DNA of 8,865 nucleotides from assembly GCA_025057335.1 (NCBI GenBank), contig JANWXG010000093.1, positions 1-8,865 on the forward strand. The letters run 5' to 3'. A model generated the notes under the pieces. The model saw only the letters and a program-made list of their open reading frames with translations. It was not told the DNA's origin and searched no databases. This DNA is from a bacterium (GTDB taxonomy: Bacteria > Armatimonadota > HRBIN16). Of the stretch, positions 1 to 5,053 are shown one piece after another. Every line of letters begins with the position of its first letter. Position 1 is the stretch's first letter. The position numbers were made by a program, and so were the translations under genes.

Positions 1-12
1 TCTGTCGCGTCC
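1..12 (+). repeat. Possible third, edge-truncated copy of the palindromic repeat
   Basis: The first 12 bases match the right arm of the repeat at 72-83 at 11 of 12 positions (shared core GTCGCGTCC). The left part would lie outside the window. The match is short, so this is only a suggestion that the repeats form a cluster continuing to the left. Confidence 0.3.
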
Positions 13-14
13 GT

Positions 15-42
15 AGAGGTCACGACGGAGCGTGACCCTCCA
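15..42 (-). repeat. Palindromic repeat copy 1 (inverted relative to copy 2)
   Basis: Stem GGTCACG (18-24) pairs with CGTGACC (31-37) around a six-base loop ACGGAG. Read on the minus strand, this segment matches copy 2 at 59-87 except for four substitutions and one single-base gap. All four substitutions fall in the stem as two compensating pairs (t20-a35 and a22-t33 here, against a66-t81 and g68-c79 in copy 2), so pairing is kept although the bases changed. That points to selection on structure or to a repeat family spread as a foldable unit. No protein-coding content. Confidence 0.6.
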
Positions 43-58
43 GAAGATAGCACGCCGT

Positions 59-87
59 TGGAGGGACGCGCTCCGTCGCGTCCCTCT
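59..87 (+). repeat. Palindromic repeat copy 2, just past the capsid gene
   Basis: A perfect 10-bp stem, GAGGGACGCG (61-70) with CGCGTCCCTC (77-86), closes a six-base loop CTCCGT. It lies 21 bases past the capsid gene stop. No T-run follows on either strand, so it is not a classical intrinsic terminator, though it could protect or end the capsid transcript. With copy 1 it forms a longer inverted repeat (15-42 against 59-87). The two loops are exact reverse complements, so in one transcript the hairpins could make a kissing-loop contact. It resembles REP/BIME-like dispersed repeats; this family is not one I can name. Confidence 0.6.
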
Positions 88-107
88 CCCCAATCCGTCA
101 GAAGCTG

Positions 108-1034
108 CTAGCTCACGTTGCTCCCATACGCCGTCTGCCACAAGCCGTATCCCACGCCGTAGCGCGCCCGCGCGCCGTAGTACACTACGTCCCGCAGGAA
201 CACGCTCTCGCTCACAGACGGGTCTTCCAGTGCGGAGAACTCCAGTGGCACGTCCGACCGCTCCTGCAGGATGACCGCGCGCACCGCACGGCTTGTGTCC
301 AGCACGAACCACTGGTTGCCTGTGATATACGGGCTCACGATAAGACGCAACGCCCCCTGCAACACGTTGCGGTAGGGCGTGCTGGCGCCGCTGCCGCCCT
401 TCACGACCACCACCTGCGACTCCAGCAGCTCCATCGCAGTCCACCGCAGGCGTGGGCCCACCAGCAGGGTATCGGGCAAGATGCCCAGCGGCACGCCCTG
501 GTCATCCCGAAACAGCATCATGTTGGAGATGGCGTTTTGCAGGGTGTCGGGGTTGAGCGGCTGATTGGTCATGTTGCTCTGCGTCCCGCTCTCCCCTTCG
601 ACGTGGTTGTGGGAGAACAGCGGCTGCCCGTCGTAGCAGGGCTGCGTGAAACCGTCCAGCAACGCCTTCACCACTAGAAAGTCCTTATGGCGTGCTGCTT
701 CGCGCCCCAGGTCCTGCACGCGCAGGCGAATCGCCCCAATCTGCTCGTCCTCCAAGGCGCGCCGTTCCACTGCAATCGTGCTCTCCCACACGGTATCCTG
801 AACCGTGTAACTGTATGGGCGTAGCCCCTTGGGCATCCGCTCGTCCACAAACTCACGCATCACGGGCACACTGCCCAGCCAGCCGTACTTCTGCACGGGC
901 AGCTCCGTCTGCACTACTGTCGCAATCTGCGGGTAGATGGCGCCCTCTACCTGTCGCCGATACGCCTCAAAGAAGTCCGCACGCAACCCCGCCTCCAGCA
1001 GGGCGCCCAGCTCACCACGAGTAATCGCCGGCAT
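108..1034 (-). CDS. Mu gpT-like major capsid protein
   Basis: A 308-residue major head subunit of the Mu gpT family, which builds the icosahedral phage shell with an HK97-like fold. The family signature is clear: YGWLG at residues 50-54, a DGFTQPCYDGQPLF segment at about 127-140 that is almost the same in Mu gpT, FVLDTSRAVRAVILQER at about 243-259, and an aromatic C-terminal segment around YGVGYGLWQ (292-300). The length is close to that of Mu gpT. I place the start at the ATG at 1034, six bases after AGGAGGT (1041-1047). The in-frame GTG at 1040 abuts that site and is too close to be used. It is the last gene of the cassette and lies 11 bases after the decoration gene, whose TAG stop overlaps its ribosome site. 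The frame is intact with no sign of decay. Family assignment is secure; whether it still serves a phage is not known. Confidence 0.93.
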   Translation of the reverse strand: MPAITRGELGALLEAGLRADFFEAYRRQVEGAIYPQIATVVQTELPVQKYGWLGSVPVMREFVDERMPKGLRPYSYTVQDTVWESTIAVERRALEDEQIGAIRLRVQDLGREAARHKDFLVVKALLDGFTQPCYDGQPLFSHNHVEGESGTQSNMTNQPLNPDTLQNAISNMMLFRDDQGVPLGILPDTLLVGPRLRWTAMELLESQVVVVKGGSGASTPYRNVLQGALRLIVSPYITGNQWFVLDTSRAVRAVILQERSDVPLEFSALEDPSVSESVFLRDVVYYGARARYGVGYGLWQTAYGSNVS

Positions 1035-1040
1035 CGCCAC

Positions 1041-1047
1041 ACCTCCT
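1041..1047 (-). promoter_or_regulatory. Ribosome binding site that fixes the capsid start
   Basis: AGGAGGT on the minus strand overlaps the TAG stop of the decoration gene (1046-1048) and is six bases from the ATG at 1034. The GTG at 1040 directly abuts it and is rejected as the start. The overlap suggests translational coupling between the decoration and capsid proteins. Confidence 0.75.
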
Positions 1048-1459
1048 ATCGCACCGCGTTGTCAATGCGAATGCGCGCTCGCGTCGCCGACAGCACCTCC
1101 ACTACGTAGCCCACGAGCTGGTTGTTCGTAGCAGTAGCCGTCAGCGTGTTGTCATCCAGCGCATACATCGCCTGTCCCACGCTCGCCTGCGTGAAGCCAC
1201 TACCGTTGTACACGTAGGTACCGCGCTTGAGCACGCGCACCGACTTCGCCCCCGCAGTGCCCCCTGTGTTGTCCACGCTCTCGAACGCCACGCCCACGAA
1301 CACGTCGCTGCTCGTGCCGCTGCGCGACGGGTAGGCAAAACCGTCGTTACGCACGCTCACCAGCGCGCCTTTGTAGATGACCGCGTTTGCCCCCACCCGA
1401 TAGCTCACCAGCTCGCCCGGCTTGTCCAGCGGGTCATACGGCGCAGTCAATGCAGGCAT
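1046..1459 (-). CDS. Small capsid decoration (cement)-like protein
   Basis: A 137-residue protein predicted to be rich in beta strands, with no membrane segment. It is consistent with phage capsid-stabilising proteins of the DUF2190 or head-decoration type, which bind the outer surface of the mature shell. The visible pattern is typical: an N-terminal strand (LVSYRVGANAVIYKGALVSV, about residues 18-37), then VGVAFESVDN, a V-x-V-x-K-R-G-T-Y-V segment, a YALDDNTLTAT segment near 99-109 and a closing GYVVEVLSATRARIRI. Assignment rests on this layout and on its place between a head protease and the major capsid gene, the usual place for such a protein. The ATG at 1459 follows AGGAGGC (1468-1474) by eight bases, and that site lies inside the last codons of the protease. 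The two genes are three bases apart, so coupled translation is likely. It has no enzyme motif. Confidence 0.7.
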   Translation of the reverse strand: MPALTAPYDPLDKPGELVSYRVGANAVIYKGALVSVRNDGFAYPSRSGTSSDVFVGVAFESVDNTGGTAGAKSVRVLKRGTYVYNGSGFTQASVGQAMYALDDNTLTATATNNQLVGYVVEVLSATRARIRIDNAVR

Positions 1460-1462
1460 CGT

Positions 1463-2239
1463 CTATCGCCTCCTTCCTCGCGAGAGATGTTCGCGAATTC
1501 GTTCCCAGGGCAGGTCGCCCCAGTGCTTGCGCAGGAACGCCTCTTCCTCCGCGCTCAGTTCAGACTCCGCCTCCGAGGGCACAGGCGCCCGCTCGCCGAA
1601 CAGTATCACAGGGGGCAGCGCCTCCACCAGACGGGCAAATATCTCTGCGACGCTCGCGTTGCCTCCTGCAAAGGTCACTACCTGCGTTCCCTGCAGCAGC
1701 AACGTCCGTGCCATCTCGCGCACCGCAGGCGTCAGCTTGCCCTGCTGCAGCCACCGCTGCAACCTCTCCTCCACCTGGCGCTCGCGTAGGGCGAACTCCG
1801 CCGCCTCCGCTCGCTGGCGCAACGCCTCTATCTCTTGCTCCATCGCTCCTACCTCCGTCCAGAGTATCTCGCCCGAAAACGCCACCGCCCCCGCGCTGAG
1901 CAAACGCGCATCCGCCACGCGCGGAGTCGCCGTCACCGACACCTCCACGAGGCGCTTCACGTCGGGCGTCACCGCCACGCTGATGCCCCGAATGCCCAGC
2001 CGCTTGAGCAAAGCCTCCGCCTCAGGCAATAGGCTCAGCCGCCCGAACAGCTCCTTGCCCCGACGCCACAACGCCTTCAACTGCCCGATTTGCCATCTCT
2101 CGGACAGATGCTCCACTACTAGCGGCACGGGCGACGTAAACCCATCCACTAGCGACTGCAGCTGCTCCTCGCTTACTTCCAACCCCTTGTCGGGATAGGA
2201 GCCTGCCTCGAACAGCTTCGCCTCTCGCTCCACTTCCAT
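1463..2239 (-). CDS. Mu gpI-like prohead protease with scaffold-like C-terminal half
   Basis: A 258-residue protein in the position of Mu gpI, the protease that matures the prohead, followed by a scaffold-like region. Residues 1-125 fit the phage protease domain: a candidate catalytic His44 in VVEHLSERWQIGQL, a GRLSLLPEAEALL segment, and candidate Ser87 in RGISVAVTP. From about 130 the sequence becomes a charged helix rich in Glu, Arg and Gln (about 132-166, coiled-coil-like), as expected of an internal scaffold, and ends with the basic SRGRRR. It is shorter than I recall for Mu gpI. The start is the ATG at 2239, eight bases after AGGAGG; the in-frame GTG at 2248 lies inside that site. It is the first gene of the cassette, with a promoter directly upstream. 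The catalytic residues are inferred from motif context, not from an alignment. Confidence 0.82.
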   Translation of the reverse strand: MEVEREAKLFEAGSYPDKGLEVSEEQLQSLVDGFTSPVPLVVEHLSERWQIGQLKALWRRGKELFGRLSLLPEAEALLKRLGIRGISVAVTPDVKRLVEVSVTATPRVADARLLSAGAVAFSGEILWTEVGAMEQEIEALRQRAEAAEFALRERQVEERLQRWLQQGKLTPAVREMARTLLLQGTQVVTFAGGNASVAEIFARLVEALPPVILFGERAPVPSEAESELSAEEEAFLRKHWGDLPWERIREHLSRGRRR

Positions 2240-2245
2240 CGCCTT

Positions 2246-2253
2246 CACCTCCT
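2246..2253 (-). promoter_or_regulatory. Ribosome binding site that fixes the protease start
   Basis: AGGAGGTG on the minus strand. Its final GTG (first base 2248) is in frame with the protease but is part of the binding site itself, so the ATG at 2239 is chosen. Confidence 0.75.
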
Positions 2254-2260
2254 TCCATTC

Positions 2261-2289
2261 AGTATGGGGAAGATACAGACATTTGTCAA
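2261..2289 (-). promoter_or_regulatory. Sigma-70-like promoter of the capsid cassette
   Basis: On the minus strand a perfect -35 box TTGACA (2284-2289) is followed after 17 bases by CATACT (2261-2266), which matches four of six -10 consensus positions. Transcription would start near 2254, right at the ribosome site of the protease, giving a very short leader. The perfect -35, ideal spacing and position make it credible. It suggests that the three head genes are transcribed on their own rather than as the tail of a longer phage operon. Confidence 0.5.
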
Positions 2290-2391
2290 CTTTTTCAGGA
2301 GTATTCGGGAAATTGCAGTGATAGAAAAGCCTGTCTCAATACATGGTTGGCTCAGCAGGGGGGCGCTGCGTGGAGCGCATAGCAGATTCTC

Positions 2392-2501
2392 GCCCCCGAC
2401 TTTAGTCGGGGGCTATGGGAAACGCCAATCCGCTTGTGCGGAATGGAAACCTGCGCAGGCAGGTTTCGCCTTCCTCATAGCCCCCCATTTCAATGGGGGG
2501 C
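2392..2501. mobile_element. Four-hairpin palindromic element, MITE-like
   Basis: Four stem-loops in a row. H1 is 2392-2413 (GCCCCCGAC, loop TTTA, 9 bp). H2 is 2429-2442 (TCCGC, loop TTGT, 5 bp). H3 is 2446-2467 (GAAACCTGC, loop GCAG, 9 bp). H4 is 2480-2501 (GCCCCCCAT, loop TTCA, 9 bp). The two ends form imperfect terminal inverted repeats: 2392-2419 against the reverse complement of 2474-2501 agree at 21 of 28 positions, and the four stem differences are two compensating pairs. It has no coding capacity and no visible target-site duplication. Hairpin ends of the form GCCCCCGACTT-AGTCGGGGGC are familiar from IS200/IS605-type elements, so a transposase-less derivative is my best guess. A structured RNA in the melA leader is the alternative. 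Confidence 0.5.
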
Positions 2502-2593
2502 ACCAACCGTAGGTTCCCTCCTTGCTCAACAGGAGAGAGGCTACCCTCCGCCGAACCGAAAGCCAAACACGCAGAAGGGAAAGGAGTTGTGGT

Positions 2594-3895
2594 ATGCCCA
2601 AAATCACCATCATCGGCGCGGGAAGCGTCGTGTTCACCAAGAACCTCCTTGGCGACATCCTCAGCTTCCCCGAACTGGCAGAATCGCACATCGCCTTGAT
2701 GGATATCGACCCCGACCGTTTGCACACTGCCAAGCGCGTGGCGGAGAAAGTCGCTCGGGCAGTCAACGCCCACCCCACCATCACCGCCACGCTCGACCGA
2801 CGCGAGGCGCTAGACGGCGCAGACTACGTGATTAACACCATTCAGGTAGGCGGCTATAAGCCCGCTACAGTCATCGACTTCGAGGTGCCCAAAAAGTATG
2901 GCTTGCGCCAGACCATCGCCGACACCATCGGCGTGGGCGGCATCATGCGCGGGTTGCGCACTATCCCTGTGCTGCTAAGCATCGCCCGCGACATGGAGGA
3001 GCTGTGTCCCAATGCCCTGTTCATTAACTACACCAACCCGATGGCAATCAACTGCTGGGCGTGGTATCGGGCATCGAAGGTAAAGGTAGTCGGCTTGTGC
3101 CACAGTGTGCAGGGCACCGCATGGTCACTCGCAGTAGAAGACCTCAAAATCCCTTATGAGGAGGTCAACTACCTCTGCGCAGGCATCAATCACCACGCCT
3201 TTTATCTGCGCTTTGAGCGCAACGGCGAAGACCTCTACCCCGCGCTCCGCCAAATCTATCTGGAAGGGCGCGTGCCCCACTACAATCGTGTGCGCTACGA
3301 GATGATGATGCGTCTGGGCTACTTCGTCACCGAGTCCAGCGAGCACTACGCGGAGTACGTGCCCTACTTCATCCGCCGCGACCGCCCCGACCTCATCGAG
3401 CGCTACAACATCCCGCTGGACGAGTACATTCGCCGTTGCGAGGAGGTCATCGCCCGCTGGGAACGGATGCGCGTGGAGTTCGAGAGCGATGACCCCATCA
3501 CTGTGGAGCGCAGCATGGAATACGGCTCCCTCATCATCCACAGCATGGAGACGGGCACCCCGCGCGTCGTATACGGCAACGTGCGCAACGACGGGTTGAT
3601 TACCAACCTCCTGCCGGGCTGTTGCGTGGAAGTGCCCTGCCTGGTGGACAAGAACGGGATCCAGCCCGTGCGCATCGGCGACCTACCTCCGCAACTGGCA
3701 GCCATCATCTCCACCAACGTGAACGTGCAGTATCTCACTGTCGAGGCAGCTCTCACGGGAAAGCGCGAACACATCTACCACGCAGCCATGCTCGACCCGC
3801 ACACAGCGGCGGAGCTCACGCTGGACGAAATCTGGGCGCTCGTGGACGACCTGCTGGAGGCGCATGGGGAGATGATACCCGTCGGGAAGGCATAG
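2594..3895 (+). CDS. melA: Alpha-galactosidase, glycoside hydrolase family 4 (MelA-type)
   Basis: A 433-residue cytosolic enzyme that hydrolyses alpha-galactosides such as melibiose. GH4 enzymes use NAD+ and a divalent metal (usually Mn2+), and act through transient oxidation at C3 of the sugar rather than by the usual two-acid mechanism. Visible motifs are the Rossmann dinucleotide site IGAGS (7-11), acidic MDIDP (36-40), TIADTIGVGGIMRGLRTIP (107-125), NYTNPMA (145-151), GLCHSVQG with metal ligand Cys169, and GINHHAFYL with metal ligand His200, followed by GYFVTESSEH and YGNVRNDGLI. These match E. coli MelA closely throughout, and the length is near its 451 residues, which favours galactosidase over glucosidase or glucuronidase. 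The ATG at 2594 follows AAGGAG (2581-2586) by seven bases; the open frame upstream to 2522 has no ribosome site and is not family sequence. No transporter gene is adjacent. The gene is convergent with the next one. Confidence 0.92.
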   Translation: MPKITIIGAGSVVFTKNLLGDILSFPELAESHIALMDIDPDRLHTAKRVAEKVARAVNAHPTITATLDRREALDGADYVINTIQVGGYKPATVIDFEVPKKYGLRQTIADTIGVGGIMRGLRTIPVLLSIARDMEELCPNALFINYTNPMAINCWAWYRASKVKVVGLCHSVQGTAWSLAVEDLKIPYEEVNYLCAGINHHAFYLRFERNGEDLYPALRQIYLEGRVPHYNRVRYEMMMRLGYFVTESSEHYAEYVPYFIRRDRPDLIERYNIPLDEYIRRCEEVIARWERMRVEFESDDPITVERSMEYGSLIIHSMETGTPRVVYGNVRNDGLITNLLPGCCVEVPCLVDKNGIQPVRIGDLPPQLAAIISTNVNVQYLTVEAALTGKREHIYHAAMLDPHTAAELTLDEIWALVDDLLEAHGEMIPVGKA

Positions 3896-3912
3896 GTCAG
3901 AGGAAAAGAGAG

Positions 3913-3937
3913 GCGGCAGGGAAGGATACCCTGCCGC
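3913..3937. terminator. Hairpin between convergent genes, probable shared terminator
   Basis: A perfect 9-bp stem GCGGCAGGG/CCCTGCCGC with a seven-base loop AAGGATA, 17 bases past the melA stop and 50 bases past the end of the opposing gene. On the minus strand it is followed by CTCTCTTTTCC, a weak T-run. On the plus strand no T-run follows. It would best end the minus-strand transcript and may also slow melA transcription. Confidence 0.55.
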
Positions 3938-3987
3938 TCCACAGAGCCAGAGAGCAGGCTTTTCGCGTCAACGTCCGAGTCTGCACA

Positions 3988-4755
3988 CTACCTCCTCGTC
4001 ACGGGATGAGGACGGACCGACGAAGCCCACCGGCGAAACCTCTCTCGACGTTGCTGCGCTACAACCCCCTCCACAACCCGATACAGCGCTAGCACGTACT
4101 CCTCTGCTCCCTCCGCCAGCGCCTCACGCAGCTCTCGTAGAGGGTCGCTCGCCAAAATGCGCACAATCTGCGCCTTGTACAGCACCAGCTCCAGAGCGTC
4201 CACCATCCACTGTGGTACTGCCCCGTCTACCTCCAGCCGATCGGGCAGGTAGCGCCAGCAACAGCTCGCCCGTCTCTCCCGCTCGAAGTCCGCCACCGCG
4301 CGTAGCCACCGCCCCTCGCCCACGTATCGGATGGTGCTCAGCACACTCGACAGGTTCGGATACCCCTCCGGATGCTCAGGCAGCGGCTGCACCACCGATA
4401 ACACGCGCACACGCAGGGCAAAACGCGATAGCGCCGCGATGTAGCGGTCTAAATCGCGCATCACCCAGCTGAATACCTGCGCCTGCCTGCGGCTCCACAC
4501 GTTATACCCCACAATGTAGCGAGGAGGCTCTGCGGGCAGAAAGGTATCCGCAGGCAGCGCGAACACCTGCTGCACTATGTCATCTATCTCCTCCCCTGTC
4601 TGCCAGCGCGCCACAAACTGGCGGCGCAACTGCTCCAGCCTGTCCAGATGCTGAGGCGCAGGCAAACGCAGCAGGTCGCTATCCTCTAAGGGCACACAGT
4701 CTGTATCATCTACTTCCACGTGCGTAAAAAAGCGAAGAGTGGAAGCAAAACTCAT
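3988..4755 (-). CDS. Uncharacterised 255-residue soluble protein
   Basis: I do not recognise the family. The protein has no signal peptide and no membrane segment. It begins MSFASTLRFFTHVEV, has an acidic and Leu-rich N-terminal part with LDRLEQLRRQFVARW (about 37-51), a central conserved-looking YIVGYNVWSRRQAQVFSWVMRD (80-101), an RRASCCWRYL stretch with adjacent Cys165-Cys166, and a helical C-terminal third ending in the basic tail QQRRERFRRWASSVRPHPVTRR. The composition fits a helical cytosolic protein. The ATG at 4755 is chosen because GGAGGT precedes it by nine bases; an upstream in-frame ATG at 4797 has no such site and falls in a hairpin. It stands alone on the minus strand between melA and the epimerase operon and diverges from the latter, so it could be co-regulated with it. 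No DNA-binding motif is evident, and I assign no function. Confidence 0.75.
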   Translation of the reverse strand: MSFASTLRFFTHVEVDDTDCVPLEDSDLLRLPAPQHLDRLEQLRRQFVARWQTGEEIDDIVQQVFALPADTFLPAEPPRYIVGYNVWSRRQAQVFSWVMRDLDRYIAALSRFALRVRVLSVVQPLPEHPEGYPNLSSVLSTIRYVGEGRWLRAVADFERERRASCCWRYLPDRLEVDGAVPQWMVDALELVLYKAQIVRILASDPLRELREALAEGAEEYVLALYRVVEGVVAQQRRERFRRWASSVRPHPVTRR

Positions 4756-4781
4756 CGGCTTCGAACCTCCGTAATTGCCAG

Positions 4782-4797
4782 ATGCGCTAGCGCGCAT
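4782..4797. promoter_or_regulatory. Small palindrome in the leader of the unknown gene
   Basis: ATGCGC (4782-4787) pairs with GCGCAT (4792-4797) around TAGC, 26 bases upstream of the start at 4755. It contains the 10-base palindrome GCGCTAGCGC. It could be a leader hairpin or a protein-binding site. Evidence is limited to the symmetry. Confidence 0.3.
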
Positions 4798-4820
4798 GCT
4801 TTCCCCTCAACCAGTGGAAA

Positions 4821-4831
4821 AGAACCGTTCT
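4821..4831. promoter_or_regulatory. Short inverted repeat AGAAC-C-GTTCT
   Basis: A perfect five-base inverted repeat with a one-base centre, in the divergent gap between the unknown gene and the epimerase operon. It has the form of a dimeric operator but could occur by chance. Confidence 0.2.
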
Positions 4832-4934
4832 GCGGGGAAACCACACTGCTCGAATATCCTCGCGGAGACCTTCTGCAGATGTTCTCTTACACTTTTTGGA
4901 TGACTAATTCCGAAGAATGTTTCATTATTTTTTA

Positions 4935-4952
4935 GCTGCTCAGTATAGCAGC
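4935..4952. promoter_or_regulatory. Operator-like palindrome over a -10 box
   Basis: GCTGCT (4935-4940) and AGCAGC (4947-4952) are perfect inverted repeats separated by six bases. The spacer contains the minus-strand -10 box TATACT (4942-4947). A dimeric repressor bound here would block RNA polymerase at the divergent promoter and could also affect the operon at 5054. The regulator is not encoded in the window. Confidence 0.4.
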
Positions 4953-4971
4953 GCTGGCTTTCTCTTCTCAA
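4942..4971 (-). promoter_or_regulatory. Sigma-70-like promoter for the uncharacterised gene
   Basis: On the minus strand TTGAGA (4966-4971, five of six consensus bases) and TATACT (4942-4947, five of six) are separated by 18 bases. Transcription would start near 4935, leaving a leader of about 180 bases before the ATG at 4755. The leader holds two inverted repeats (4782-4797 and 4821-4831). No equally good plus-strand promoter is visible for the operon starting at 5054; the best is a weak TTCATT-17-TATAGC at 4921-4949, which overlaps the same palindrome. Confidence 0.45.
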
Positions 4972-5053
4972 CAACCACCAACGGCTCTGGAAAGGAAAAC
5001 ACCCCGCACTGACGAACTGATTCCTGACATCTCCAACGGAGGAGGGAGCCCCA

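Larger units (their letters stand above)
2249..2593. other. 345-bp divergent intergenic region between capsid cassette and melA
   Basis: From left to right it holds the protease ribosome site and promoter (2246-2289); an AT-richer stretch (2290-2350) in which I see no convincing plus-strand promoter; a small hairpin GCGCT/AGCGC (2363-2378); the four-hairpin element (2392-2501); and a tail of about 90 bases with a weak hairpin CTCCT/AGGAG (2518-2535) before the melA ribosome site. No credible small gene is seen on either strand. Confidence 0.6.

Noticed and set aside
1..87. CRISPR repeat cluster or phage attachment site
   Set aside because: The copies are inverted, not direct, with no regular spacers, and no integrase or tRNA gene is visible.
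108..1034. Encapsulin (protein nanocompartment) instead of a phage capsid
   Set aside because: The YGWLG and DGFTQPCYDGQ motifs identify Mu gpT, and the gene follows a head protease and decoration-like gene, a phage arrangement. No cargo enzyme with a targeting tail is seen.
2522..2593. Upstream extension of MelA by 24 residues
   Set aside because: The extra residues do not resemble the family N-terminus, and the AAGGAG site points to the ATG at 2594, where the Rossmann strand begins at the usual distance.
2402..2790. Minus-strand frames of about 125 codons over the hairpin element and the melA start
   Set aside because: They are antisense to a secure gene and are built partly from the palindromes; no ribosome site or family resemblance.
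4887..4925. Possible 12-residue leader peptide on the minus strand
   Set aside because: An ATG with no ribosome site, only about 10 bases after the inferred transcription start, and no run of regulatory codons.
4896..4928. Plus-strand promoter TTGGAT...CATTAT for the epimerase operon
   Set aside because: The spacing is 21 bases, too long for a normal sigma-70 promoter, and the hexamers are weak.
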